Positions 26,849 to 35,602 are shown, counted from the stretch's first letter. The stretch: DNA of 64,000 bases from a virus (IMGVR_UViG_3300042474_001076:1-64000), one strand, 5' to 3'. Notes: generated by a model not told the origin, from the sequence alone. Numbers and translations: made by a program.

Positions 26849-27169
26849 TTATTTATTATAAATACACTTTGCTGTTTCAGTTGTAAGATTTGTATAATAT
26901 CTAGCTTTATCAAAAAAGTCCATGTTTTTAGTTTTTTCGTCTATTATACTTTTAGCCCCTGCAAGACAACTTTTAAGATTTGTCATTGTTTGTCCTGATT
27001 CTGTATTTAATGTTTTACAAGAACTAATTTTTTCAAGGTCAGTTAACTTTAATTGTGATGCTGTTGCAACACACGATAAAACACCACCAATCTTTGAATT
27101 TTCTTCTCTTATTACTCGTCTAACAATACGAGCTAAATCAGATTCCGTTAATCTTATTGTTTTTTTCAT
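26849..27169 (-). CDS. Leader-bearing small Cys-rich protein (IRLTE family), paralogue
   Basis: 106 residues from the ATG at 27169. An upstream in-frame non-ATG start would add 12 residues, but the shared leader and shared upstream region with the neighbouring paralogue fix this start. Leader KKTIRLTESDLARIVRRVIRE, then a helical body with four Cys (SCVAT, SCKTL, SCLAG, KCIYN). LTE and IRE are candidate prohead-protease sites. Its own TATTTATA motif lies upstream, so each paralogue has a separate promoter. No known fold is recognised. Confidence 0.6.
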   Translation of the reverse strand: MKKTIRLTESDLARIVRRVIREENSKIGGVLSCVATASQLKLTDLEKISSCKTLNTESGQTMTNLKSCLAGAKSIIDEKTKNMDFFDKARYYTNLTTETAKCIYNK

Positions 27170-27185
27170 AATATATTTATTTTTA

Positions 27186-27193
27186 TATAAATA
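27186..27193 (-). promoter_or_regulatory. Late-promoter-like TATTTATA motif (minus strand)
   Basis: TTATATTTATATAAA on the minus strand, 16 nt before the start at 27169. Confidence 0.42.
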
Positions 27194-27210
27194 TAACAAC
27201 AACAATAATA

Positions 27211-28974
27211 TTATCTTTTTTTATTTATAATGTCTAAAATTTCTTCAACAACGTCTCCACTATTCTCAGGATTTTCATCCCCCATTACAGTTCTGATAAT
27301 TTTTTTTTTACGATTTAGGATATCATATATTGCTCCTTCAATTGTGTTTTCATATAATGGATAATACACAAGTACATTAGATTTTTGACCATAACGATAT
27401 GCTCGATCTTCTGCTTGAGCATGTTCTGCAGGAACAAAAGATAAGTCATTCATAATAACAACCTCAGCGGCGGTCAAAGTTAAACCAACACCTGCAGCTT
27501 TTAAGTTACCAACAAATACTCTAATCTTTTCGTTATCTTGAAATTCATCAACAGCATGTTGACGATGAGGTTTAGAACAACTACCATCCAAATAAACCGC
27601 TTGTTTACCAAAATGTTGATAAATCGTTTGTAATGTGTCAGTAAAGTTTGTGAAGATAATAACCTTTTTACCTTGTTCAATAATATTTTCGGCAAACTCG
27701 ATTGTTTGTTTTGTTTTTTCGTTTGAAATAACTTTTCTAACTTTCATTAATTTAGAAAATTGAACAGTAAGAGAAGACGATTCATCTTTTTTATTATCAA
27801 ACCAATTATAATATTCCCCCATCAGTTCTTCATATTCTTTTGATTTCAAACGAAGATATACAGGAGAAATAATTTTATCAGGAAGATCCAACACATCTTC
27901 TTTTAACCTACGAAGAATTTGTTTTGAAGTTCTATCTCTTAATTCCTCCAAATTAGATGCTCCCGTTACATTCCAAACTTTTCTTCTACCTGCCATAAAT
28001 TGATATCCTTGACAATAACGAATAGCGTAAGCCATCCAATTTTGAGCAACAGGAGATTCAATAATATTTAATAGGTTATAATAGTTCATTGGTCTAGAAG
28101 TCATTGGAGTTCCCGTTAATAACCAAACCCTTTTAATGTTTTTAACAAAATGATTTATGATTTTTGTTCTTTGTGCTTGAGGATTTGAGATCATGTGAGC
28201 TTCATCTAAAATAACAAGGTCAAAATTTGATTGATCTAATAAAGACTTATTTTTATCCGTTGTATTGTGAAAATTTTTTAGGATATCATAATTAACAATA
28301 ACAAAATCAGATTCAGTTGAAAATTTCTTACCTTCCGAGATATAAACAGGTCTATCTGAATAATTTTCAATTTCACGTTGCCAGTTAATCTTTAATGATG
28401 CGGGACATATAATTAATATTTTTTTCGCACCAGTCTCTAACGCAGCAATGATTGTACAAGTTGTTTTACCCAACCCCATATCATCAGCAAGAATAAATCT
28501 TCTTGATCCTGCTAATTTTTCTATTGCTTCTTTTTGATGTTGTAGTGGGGGTCTATGACTGTATTTAGAATAATCTACCTCAACTACCTCAACATTGTGA
28601 GTCTTTATTAATGATGATTTAGGAACCCAAAATTCTGTTAAAGGATCATTTTCAAAGAACTTACCCCAAATATGATACGATTTTTCTTTCTCAACTAATA
28701 ATTTCTCAATGTAAATTTTTTCAGGAGTTTCCATAAAATATCTTTCCTCAGCAAACTTCTTCGCAAAATAAGTATCAAGATCAACCCACTTACGAGCAAC
28801 CTTAGGAACTGTGTCAAAATAATTTATAATGTAATCTGATTGAGTTCTTGTTGGGTAAAACTTTTTATTATTCTCTTTTTTGGTTTTTAGATACAATATA
28901 TGATTATTGGCCCCCGAGTATGAGTCTAATAATTCTAACGCTTTATGTTCTATCAATGATTGATTAATATCCAA
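27211..28974 (-). CDS. SNF2-family DNA helicase/translocase
   Basis: About 587 residues. SF2/SNF2 motifs in order: QKEAIEKL (Q-like), ADDMGLGKTTC (Walker A), ILICPASL (Ia), VILDEAHMI (DEAH Walker B), WLLTGTPM (III), IIFTNFTDTL (IV), AAGVGLTLTAA (V), QAEDRAYRYGQ (VI). The overall build resembles SMARCAL1/ZRANB3-type annealing helicases more than T4 UvsW. A role in fork remodelling or recombination-dependent replication is likely. The start is uncertain: no good ATG exists. I chose the TTG at 28974, with AAAGAG-like bases before it; a further TTG at 29019 would overlap the promoter of the divergent gene at 29034. Confidence 0.88.
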   Translation of the reverse strand: MDINQSLIEHKALELLDSYSGANNHILYLKTKKENNKKFYPTRTQSDYIINYFDTVPKVARKWVDLDTYFAKKFAEERYFMETPEKIYIEKLLVEKEKSYHIWGKFFENDPLTEFWVPKSSLIKTHNVEVVEVDYSKYSHRPPLQHQKEAIEKLAGSRRFILADDMGLGKTTCTIIAALETGAKKILIICPASLKINWQREIENYSDRPVYISEGKKFSTESDFVIVNYDILKNFHNTTDKNKSLLDQSNFDLVILDEAHMISNPQAQRTKIINHFVKNIKRVWLLTGTPMTSRPMNYYNLLNIIESPVAQNWMAYAIRYCQGYQFMAGRRKVWNVTGASNLEELRDRTSKQILRRLKEDVLDLPDKIISPVYLRLKSKEYEELMGEYYNWFDNKKDESSSLTVQFSKLMKVRKVISNEKTKQTIEFAENIIEQGKKVIIFTNFTDTLQTIYQHFGKQAVYLDGSCSKPHRQHAVDEFQDNEKIRVFVGNLKAAGVGLTLTAAEVVIMNDLSFVPAEHAQAEDRAYRYGQKSNVLVYYPLYENTIEGAIYDILNRKKKIIRTVMGDENPENSGDVVEEILDIINKKR

Positions 28975-29009
28975 AATTCTCTTTTTATTAAAAATAACAA
29001 TAAAAAAGA

Positions 29010-29016
29010 TATTTAT
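29010..29016 (+). promoter_or_regulatory. Late-promoter-like TATTTAT motif
   Basis: AGATATTTATC lies 17 nt before the ATG at 29034, in the divergent gap between the helicase and the neck genes. Confidence 0.4.
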
Positions 29017-29033
29017 CAATAAAAACCGTAATT

Positions 29034-29546
29034 ATGGCTAATAAAATTCCTATTACAAGATTGGGTAAATTTTTCGGAGAGAACGATTTTGACCTTGATA
29101 TTTCAATGGGAGAAGAGTGGTTGATTGGTGATATGAATTTCACTTGTGTGTTATATCGTATAGATAGGCAAAAGACAAAAACAGATGATGTCTATGGTGA
29201 AACCGTTTCGGACGGTATTAAATTTTTACCTCCAATTGAATTTAATGCGTTTGTTCAAGTATCGGCACCTGAAAATAAAATGATGGGGTCAACAAGAATG
29301 GATCAAATGGAGCCAGGGAATATTAGAGTTTCTGTTTATCAAAAAACTTTAGATAATTTAAATGTTGATATAAATTTTGGGGATTACATTGGTTACTATG
29401 AAACTGAAACTTTGGTAAGGTACTATACGGTTAATAATGATGGTCGTGTTGTGTCAGATAATAAACATACCTATGCAGGATATAAACCATTTTATCGTAC
29501 AATAAGTGCGTCTCCTGTTGGGCCAAATGAATTTAAAGGATTATGA
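29034..29546 (+). CDS. Neck protein candidate (T4 gp14-like position)
   Basis: 170 residues, beta-rich. Features LYRIDRQKTKTDDVYGE, KFLPPIEFNAFV and GDYIGYYETETLVRYYTV recall neck or head-completion proteins of T4-like phages, which carry a similar DxxYGE...F segment. Position directly upstream of the gp15-like gene supports this. It ends ATGA, overlapping the start of the next gene by 4 nt. The label is tentative. Confidence 0.45.
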   Translation: MANKIPITRLGKFFGENDFDLDISMGEEWLIGDMNFTCVLYRIDRQKTKTDDVYGETVSDGIKFLPPIEFNAFVQVSAPENKMMGSTRMDQMEPGNIRVSVYQKTLDNLNVDINFGDYIGYYETETLVRYYTVNNDGRVVSDNKHTYAGYKPFYRTISASPVGPNEFKGL

Positions 29547-29983
29547 AAATACTATTAAAAGAATCACAAACTAATGAATTAATATCTTTTATAAAAAAAG
29601 ACCCTAATTTATTAATAAAAAAACAAGTTAAAGTTTATTATGATATTACAAGACATATGTTTTCTGTTACATTTTCTGGTATTGTTGTATTAAAGGCAGA
29701 TTACGTTAGATTAAAAAATGTTAAATTTTTAGTGGGGGAAAAGGGAAAAGAAAAAGTTAGGTCAGTAAAACAAAAAAATGTTCATGCTTATGTTACTGGA
29801 ACATTGATTGATTATTGTGAATATCCTTGTGAGGATATACCAAGTCCTGAAGGAAATGTTGTTATTAAATATAATCCTTATTTTGACGACTCATTTCTCA
29901 TAAAAAAAACAAAAGAACCAATTTTTAGTGCTGATGAGGTTGAAATGATAAATTTAGATGATAAAATATTTTTAGTTAATTAA
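29543..29983 (+). CDS. Hypothetical protein in the neck operon
   Basis: 146 residues, unrecognised. The start MKILLKESQTNELISFI resembles leader-like starts elsewhere in the window and contains LKE, a possible L-x-E cleavage site. The body is beta-rich and Lys-rich (KVYYDITRHMFSVTF, KFLVGEKGKEKVR, then EYPCEDIPSPEGNVVIKYN). It overlaps the upstream gene by 4 nt and lies 2 nt before the gp15-like gene, so it is co-translated with connector components and may be a structural or assembly factor. Confidence 0.5.
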   Translation: MKILLKESQTNELISFIKKDPNLLIKKQVKVYYDITRHMFSVTFSGIVVLKADYVRLKNVKFLVGEKGKEKVRSVKQKNVHAYVTGTLIDYCEYPCEDIPSPEGNVVIKYNPYFDDSFLIKKTKEPIFSADEVEMINLDDKIFLVN

Positions 29984-29985
29984 TT

Positions 29986-31047
29986 ATGGGATTTCCAAAA
30001 CAAATAAAAAAGACAATTCCTCTTATTAATAAAAAAATCTTGACACCAAGAAGACATGAGATTGCGGAGATGATTTCAGAGGATGGAACCTACCTTCCAA
30101 AATCTTTGTTACATGCAGATTTAGATCGTGGATTTTTAGATTTTGTTAGAGATGAATTAAGATGTGTTGTTGATGGAAAAGTTATTCCCGCAATTGATAT
30201 TTTAATTACAACACAAAATTGGTCTCAGTTTGTTGAAACTTGGGATTTCCAAAATATTGATAAAAACGCAGAACCCCCCTTTATAACAACAATTAGAACC
30301 CCTGAAGTTAAGTTTGGTACAAATCCGGCATTAAGGTACAATATACCAAATAGGAAACAATATTATTATGCTAAGGTTCCAACATGGGATGGACAAAGAC
30401 ATGGTATGGACATTTATAAAATACCACAACCTGTTCCTGTTGATATAACATATACAGTAGTTATACTATGTAACAGAATGAGAGAATTGAATAAATTAAA
30501 TCAAATTATTCTTGAAAAATTTTCTTCTCGTCAAGCGTATCAAGTAATTAAAGGTCATTATATTCCAATTGTTATGAACGATATTACTGATGAATCAACA
30601 TTAGATTTAGAAAAAAGAAAGGTTTATATCCAAAAATACACATTTACTTTATTGGGATTTCTTATTGATGAAGATCAATTTGAAATATCTCCAGCAATTA
30701 CAAGAGTTTTTCAAATATATGAAACCGATGTAAAAATAAAAAAGAAAAAACAAAAAAAGGAAACCCCTAATCCACCATCAGTAAAAAGATATGATTTTGC
30801 CACAGGTATTACATCAAACGAAGTCACTGAAGTTTTTGATTACACTGTTAATTTAAAATTTGTTGATAGTGATAACGTATCAAACGGAACTCCTCCGTCA
30901 GGATATGACGTTTATATAAATGGTCTTTATTATGGTAATGATGTAAGAGAGATACAAATTAATACTGGAGATACACTAAAAATAATTATTTATAAACAAT
31001 TCCCAAATGATACATCGTTTTTAATTTTTAATCAGGAATTACTATAA
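29986..31047 (+). CDS. Tail terminator / proximal sheath stabiliser (T4 gp15-like)
   Basis: 353 residues. The central part, PVDITYTVVILCNRMRELNKLNQIILEKF followed by an ATP-free beta segment (YIPIVMNDITDEST, KVYIQKYTFTLLGFLI), follows the T4 gp15 layout: a strand, the DxxQIxExI helix, strands, and a hydrophobic closing strand. It is longer than T4 gp15 (272), with a Lys-rich hinge (about 245-262) and a C-terminal beta domain (278-353). gp15 caps the tail tube and sheath and joins the tail to the neck. It is located between a gp14-like candidate and the sheath gene. Confidence 0.58.
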   Translation: MGFPKQIKKTIPLINKKILTPRRHEIAEMISEDGTYLPKSLLHADLDRGFLDFVRDELRCVVDGKVIPAIDILITTQNWSQFVETWDFQNIDKNAEPPFITTIRTPEVKFGTNPALRYNIPNRKQYYYAKVPTWDGQRHGMDIYKIPQPVPVDITYTVVILCNRMRELNKLNQIILEKFSSRQAYQVIKGHYIPIVMNDITDESTLDLEKRKVYIQKYTFTLLGFLIDEDQFEISPAITRVFQIYETDVKIKKKKQKKETPNPPSVKRYDFATGITSNEVTEVFDYTVNLKFVDSDNVSNGTPPSGYDVYINGLYYGNDVREIQINTGDTLKIIIYKQFPNDTSFLIFNQELL

Positions 31048-31212
31048 TTAGTCTTCACCGTATACATCTTTTTTTTCTTTACATTTTTCCATAATTAAAT
31101 TTTCTAAAAATCGATACATTTTTATTCCTCGTTTATCACAATATTTTTTTAACACATTGTGGACCTCGGGGGAAATCTTTAAATTTTTTATCTTCTTAGT
31201 GTCATTATCCAT
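31048..31212 (-). CDS. Ribbon-helix-helix (Arc/MetJ-type) DNA-binding protein
   Basis: 54 residues. Sequence shows a short basic beta strand KNLKIS, helix PEVHNVLKKYCDKRG, turn, helix KMYRFLENLIMEKC, the layout of RHH repressors, which act as dimers with the strand in the major groove. Its stop abuts the gp15-like stop on the other strand (convergent, no gap). Directly before its ATG on the minus strand lies a perfect tandem 11-bp repeat, a likely operator, so autorepression is probable. It is an isolated minus-strand gene inside a plus-strand structural block. Confidence 0.7.
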   Translation of the reverse strand: MDNDTKKIKNLKISPEVHNVLKKYCDKRGIKMYRFLENLIMEKCKEKKDVYGED

Positions 31213-31213
31213 A

Positions 31214-31235
31214 GGTAGAATAAAGGTAGAATAAA
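31214..31235 (-). promoter_or_regulatory. Tandem 11-bp direct repeat, putative RHH operator
   Basis: GGTAGAATAAA twice in a row on the plus strand (31214-31224 and 31225-31235), ending 1 nt before the RHH start codon. An 11-bp period puts both copies on one face of the helix, as expected for side-by-side RHH dimers. Confidence 0.6.
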
Positions 31236-31300
31236 ATCATACCAATTATAAATAGTTTCAAAGAAGTAAAGTTTTTGCGAAAAAAACTAATATTTATATA

Positions 31301-31308
31301 GAAAATAA
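31301..31308 (+). promoter_or_regulatory. Late-promoter-like TATTTATA motif
   Basis: TAATATTTATATA lies 22 nt before the sheath start codon. Confidence 0.45.
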
Positions 31309-31330
31309 AATAACTAAATAAAAAAAGACA

Positions 31331-34300
31331 ATGGCAAACAGTAAAGTATTTGTATCGCCGGGAGTATACACTTCTGAAGTAGATTTAAGTTTCGTAGCAC
31401 AAAGTGTTGGTGTTACAACCTTAGGTATTGCGGGAGAAACATTAAAAGGACCCGCTTTTGAACCAATTTTTGTAAGAAATTACGATGAATTTCAAAACTA
31501 TTTTGGGGGTACTTCACCCGAAAAATTTATTAACACACAAATCCCTAAATATGAGGCGGCATACATTGCGAAATCATATTTACAACAATCTAATCAATTA
31601 TTTGTAACAAGAATTTTAGGTCTTTCAGGTTATGATGCTGGACCATCTTGGTCAATCTTAACTGAAGCAAATGTTAATTGTTCAACAATTGATGTTAATT
31701 GTTTTAGTTCAGTGACCGTAAATTGTGAACAACAATGTGTTATTCCTTTGGAGTTACCATATTCTGTTGATTTTACGGGATGTACGGATTCAACTTCTAG
31801 TATTGAATATATGACACACTTCCCTCAGGAAATATTGGATTTATTGGATGTGAGTTATGAAACTCCACAAGGAGGAACATCAACTTTGGATAGTAATATA
31901 AAAGAATTAATTTTTAATGTAATAACAAATTCAAACCCATTAATTGCGGAAGACCAATATATTAGTTATTTTGGTAGTGTTGATGATAATGATTATAATG
32001 CGTTAACGGTTAATGGATCATACACCGCAACAACAAACGTTTATGGTGTACCGTCAATACCTTTTAGTGGAAATAATTTATGTGATGGAGCAAACACATC
32101 GTGGTATTATTCATTATTTGATAATGTTGGTGGCGGAAGTTATACAGGATTCTCATTTTGGTCAATTGTTACTGGTGTAACTAATATTACTCCAATTACA
32201 ACAACCACAACCGCACCAACAACAACATCAACAACAACCGACCCTTGTGTTATTCCTGTTCCAACAACAACAACAACAACAACAAGTCCTATTCCTGTTG
32301 AGTGTTTTTCAGGATCAGTAATGGGCGTAATTTATTATTATACAGGAACATCATATACAGAATATGATGATATGGTTGTGGCAACATTTAGATCAAGAGG
32401 TATATCAACATATTCAAATGGTAATAACCCAATTTATGAAGTATCTAATTTGGCAGACGTAGTTTTAGATATGACAGGACAATATTCTGGTGTATTACAA
32501 AACCCATATCTACCATTTGGTGTTAATGTTACTAATAAAGATGGTGTTAATTTTAACTTTGAAACGTCTTTTGCAACAAGTGACTCACAATATATAACAA
32601 AAGTTTTTGGTACGGATAATTTTGGTAAACCAAGAACAGTGGTTCCTTTATTTGTTGAAGAAAGGTTTCAGGCTTTATTAAACTATGGTTGGAGAAAAGG
32701 ATTTATTAGAGGATTAAATCCAACATTAGTAGATTTAAATTCTGCACAAAGTAATGCTTCGGATTCTATTGGTTGGTATTTAGATAAATACCAAACACCA
32801 AGTTCTCCTTGGGTAGTATCTGAACTTAGGGGTACAAAAGTTTATAACCTATTTAAATTTTACACAATTTCAGATGGTGATTCAGCTAATTATGAAATAA
32901 AAATATCAATTGGTAATATTTCGTTTTCAAATCAAACATTTGATGTGTTTATTCGTGATTATTATGATACGGATTCAAATCCAGTTGTGATTGAGAAATT
33001 TACTAACTGTAGTATGGATCCAAGTCAAAATAATTTTATTGCAAAAAAGACAGGTTCATTAGATGGTGAATACCAACTTAATTCTAAATATGTTATGGTA
33101 GAAATGAATGAAGATGCTCCTGTTGATGCACTTCCTTGTGGTTTTGATGGGTTTAATTTTAGAACTTATGGTACCGCAACATCACCATTTCCTGTTTATA
33201 AAACAAAATACGATTTTCCTGGAGAAGTTATCTTTAATCCTCCATTTGGAACACCAATTCAAAGTGGTGGAGATAATGTTAGAAGAACCTATTTAGGTAT
33301 TTCTAATAATAATAGTTGGGATGGTAATTATTTTGAATATATTGGTAAACGAAATACAATCTCAACTTGTGATATTGAAAGTGTTGATTGGAATTATAAA
33401 TCAAAAGGTTTCCACATGGATAAGGATGCTTCAGGAATAACTATTTCAGATGCCTTTACAACATCAGGAACATCTAAATTTAATGTAGGGTCGGCAAATT
33501 TCTCATCTGAACCTAATAACCCAACAAGTCCTTATTATAGAATTTATTCAAGAAAATTCACTTTATTAGTACAAGGAGGTTACGATGGTTGGGATATATA
33601 TCGTGAACATAGAACTAACAGTGATAGATATGTTTTAGGAAGAACTGGTTATTTAAATGGAGCGTGTCCTGATAACAGATATCCAAATGCAGTTGGTTGG
33701 GGAGCATTCAAACAAATTGCTGTTGGTGATGGTACTCAAGATTTTGCAAATACTGACTACTATGCTTATTTATTAGGAATTCAAACATTCTCTAATCCTG
33801 AAGCGGTTAACATTAATGTGTTTGTTTCACCGGGTATTGATTATGTTAATAATAGTGACTTAGTTGAATCAACAATAGACATGATTGAAAATGAAAGAGC
33901 GGACTCACTTTATATTACAACAACTCCCGATTATAATATGTTTTTACCAACAACTACAGGTAATGATGGTATTATTTATCCTCAAGAAGCGGTAGATAAT
34001 TTAGAAACAACAGGAATTGATTCTAACTATACCGCAACTTATTATCCTTGGGTGTTAACTCGTGATAGTGTAAACAATACACAAATATATATACCGGCAA
34101 CTGCTGAGGTAACTAGAAATTTAGCCTTAACAGATAATATTGCGTTCCCTTGGTTTGCAGCGGCAGGTTACACAAGAGGTATTGTAAACTCAATTAAAGC
34201 ACGTAAAAAATTAACTCAAGAAGATAGAGACACTCTTTACCAAGGAAGAATTAATCCAATTGCAACCTTCTCTGATGTAGGAACCGTAATTTGGGGTAAT

Positions 34301-34642
34301 AAAACTTTACAAGTAAGAGAGTCAGCTCTTGATAGAATTAACGTGAGAAGATTGTTATTACAAGCTCGTAAATTAATCTCAGCAGTATCTGTAAGATTAT
34401 TGTTTGATCAAAATGACGAACAAGTTAGACAAGACTTTTTAAACTCCGTAAATCCAATATTAGATGCTATTAGAAGAGATAGAGGTTTATATGATTTCCG
34501 AGTTACAGTTTCTTCTGACACAGCAGACTTAGATAGAAATCAAATGACAGGTAAAATTTATATTAAACCAACAAGATCCTTAGAATTTATAGATATTACA
34601 TTCTATATAACACCAACTGGAGCATCATTTGAAGATATTTAA
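31331..34642 (+). CDS. 18: Contractile tail sheath protein (T4 gp18-like) with a large insertion
   Basis: 1103 residues against 659 in T4. The N-terminus KVFVSPGVYTSEVDLSFV and TTLGIAGETLKGPAFEP are classic sheath. The conserved C-terminal domain runs from about 820: VFVSPGIDY, WFAAAGYTRG, NPIATFSDVGTVIWGNKTL, NVRRLLLQARKLI, ITFYITPTG. The extra ~400 residues are in the middle and include Thr-rich linkers (about 288-322, TTTTTTAPTTTS and PTTTTTTTT) flanking a Cys, so extra domains probably protrude from the sheath surface, where glycosylation or cell contact is possible. The gene is expressed from its own late-type motif and ends before a strong terminator. Confidence 0.94.
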   Translation: MANSKVFVSPGVYTSEVDLSFVAQSVGVTTLGIAGETLKGPAFEPIFVRNYDEFQNYFGGTSPEKFINTQIPKYEAAYIAKSYLQQSNQLFVTRILGLSGYDAGPSWSILTEANVNCSTIDVNCFSSVTVNCEQQCVIPLELPYSVDFTGCTDSTSSIEYMTHFPQEILDLLDVSYETPQGGTSTLDSNIKELIFNVITNSNPLIAEDQYISYFGSVDDNDYNALTVNGSYTATTNVYGVPSIPFSGNNLCDGANTSWYYSLFDNVGGGSYTGFSFWSIVTGVTNITPITTTTTAPTTTSTTTDPCVIPVPTTTTTTTSPIPVECFSGSVMGVIYYYTGTSYTEYDDMVVATFRSRGISTYSNGNNPIYEVSNLADVVLDMTGQYSGVLQNPYLPFGVNVTNKDGVNFNFETSFATSDSQYITKVFGTDNFGKPRTVVPLFVEERFQALLNYGWRKGFIRGLNPTLVDLNSAQSNASDSIGWYLDKYQTPSSPWVVSELRGTKVYNLFKFYTISDGDSANYEIKISIGNISFSNQTFDVFIRDYYDTDSNPVVIEKFTNCSMDPSQNNFIAKKTGSLDGEYQLNSKYVMVEMNEDAPVDALPCGFDGFNFRTYGTATSPFPVYKTKYDFPGEVIFNPPFGTPIQSGGDNVRRTYLGISNNNSWDGNYFEYIGKRNTISTCDIESVDWNYKSKGFHMDKDASGITISDAFTTSGTSKFNVGSANFSSEPNNPTSPYYRIYSRKFTLLVQGGYDGWDIYREHRTNSDRYVLGRTGYLNGACPDNRYPNAVGWGAFKQIAVGDGTQDFANTDYYAYLLGIQTFSNPEAVNINVFVSPGIDYVNNSDLVESTIDMIENERADSLYITTTPDYNMFLPTTTGNDGIIYPQEAVDNLETTGIDSNYTATYYPWVLTRDSVNNTQIYIPATAEVTRNLALTDNIAFPWFAAAGYTRGIVNSIKARKKLTQEDRDTLYQGRINPIATFSDVGTVIWGNKTLQVRESALDRINVRRLLLQARKLISAVSVRLLFDQNDEQVRQDFLNSVNPILDAIRRDRGLYDFRVTVSSDTADLDRNQMTGKIYIKPTRSLEFIDITFYITPTGASFEDI

Positions 34643-34662
34643 TTATTAAAATGTAAAAAAAT

Positions 34663-34694
34663 AAAAAAAAGGAGGCTAGTTCTCCTTTTTTTTA
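34663..34694 (+). terminator. Rho-independent terminator after the sheath gene
   Basis: AAAAAAAAGGAG, 7-nt loop, CTCC and a run of T; the stem is extended by A-T pairs. Confidence 0.75.
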
Positions 34695-34695
34695 T

Positions 34696-34703
34696 TACCT
34701 TTG
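34696..34703 (+). promoter_or_regulatory. Partial Bacteroidota-type promoter element
   Basis: TACCTTTG matches TAnnTTTG and lies 26 nt before the ATG at 34730, just after the sheath terminator. No TTTG was found at the expected -33 position, so the call is weak. Confidence 0.35.
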
Positions 34704-34729
34704 TGTTTATAAATATAAAAATAAACACA

Positions 34730-35530
34730 ATGAAAATTAAACCTATTGATTTAATTCCGGCAGTAAAATATTATTCATTTGATTGGGATGATAATTTAAT
34801 GTATATGCCAACAAAAATTTATCTTTTGAATGATAAAGGTAATAAAGTAGGTATGACCACAAAAGATTTTGCAGAATTTAGAGATATGGTCGGTAAAAAA
34901 TTATTTAAATATAATGGACATACCATTGTTGGACCAGCAAAAGATGCTTATATCGAGTTCGGTGTTACTTATGACGATCAATTTTTAATTGATGTTATGG
35001 TCTCACCAACAGGACCAGTATGGGATGATTTTGTTGAAGCAATTAATAATGGATCCATTTTTTCTATAATTACTGCAAGAGGTCACACACCATCAGCAAT
35101 TAAACAAGGTATATATAAACTAATTAAATCAAACAAAAATGGTATTGATTCAAATAAGTTGGTTAAAAATTTATTAAAATATAAAGATTTGGCGGATGAG
35201 GATATCTTAACTAAAGATAAACTTATAAAATCATATTTAGATTTGTGTCGTTTTCACGCAGTTTCTTTTGGTATGAGTTCTGAAACAAATCCAGAGCCAG
35301 GAAAAATTAAAGCTATGGAAGAATTTATTAAATATGTTAAAGAAATTTCTATTCAGTTACAGAAAAAGGCTTTAATAAAAAATAAAATAAATAATTATAT
35401 TAAGCCATTTATTGGTTTTTCAGATGATGATGTAAAAAATGTATCTAGTATGAAAGATTATTTTAAAGATAAAGAAGATAATATACTACAAACTTACTTA
35501 ACATCAAGAGGAATAAAAACAAAATATTAA
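34730..35530 (+). CDS. HAD-superfamily phosphatase-like protein
   Basis: 266 residues from the ATG at 34730; an in-frame GTG 27 nt upstream lies inside the promoter region and is rejected. HAD motifs: YYSFDWDDNLMY (motif I, DxD nucleophile and acid), IFSIITARGHTP (motif II, Thr), and GFSDDDVKNV (motif IV acidic pair), with a Lys-rich middle. The enzyme probably dephosphorylates a small molecule, nucleotide or polynucleotide end. It stands between sheath and tube genes with its own terminator upstream and a separate promoter, so it looks like an inserted gene and not part of the tail operon. Confidence 0.72.
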   Translation: MKIKPIDLIPAVKYYSFDWDDNLMYMPTKIYLLNDKGNKVGMTTKDFAEFRDMVGKKLFKYNGHTIVGPAKDAYIEFGVTYDDQFLIDVMVSPTGPVWDDFVEAINNGSIFSIITARGHTPSAIKQGIYKLIKSNKNGIDSNKLVKNLLKYKDLADEDILTKDKLIKSYLDLCRFHAVSFGMSSETNPEPGKIKAMEEFIKYVKEISIQLQKKALIKNKINNYIKPFIGFSDDDVKNVSSMKDYFKDKEDNILQTYLTSRGIKTKY

Positions 35531-35602
35531 TAATAAATGCTAGTACTAGTATATTTTATTTAAAAAAAAATAAAAGTAAATAGAAAAATTTTATTTATCG
35601 TA

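Noticed and set aside
29017-29019. TTG start at 29019 for the helicase
   Set aside because: Would overlap the promoter motif of the divergent gene and adds a hydrophobic AT-derived segment; the TTG at 28974 is preferred, though unsure.
34703-34729. GTG start upstream for the HAD gene
   Set aside because: Lies within the promoter-like region; the ATG at 34730 gives the normal HAD start.
35537-35550. Palindrome CTAGTACTAG after the HAD gene
   Set aside because: No room for a loop and no good T tract; not convincing as a terminator or operator.
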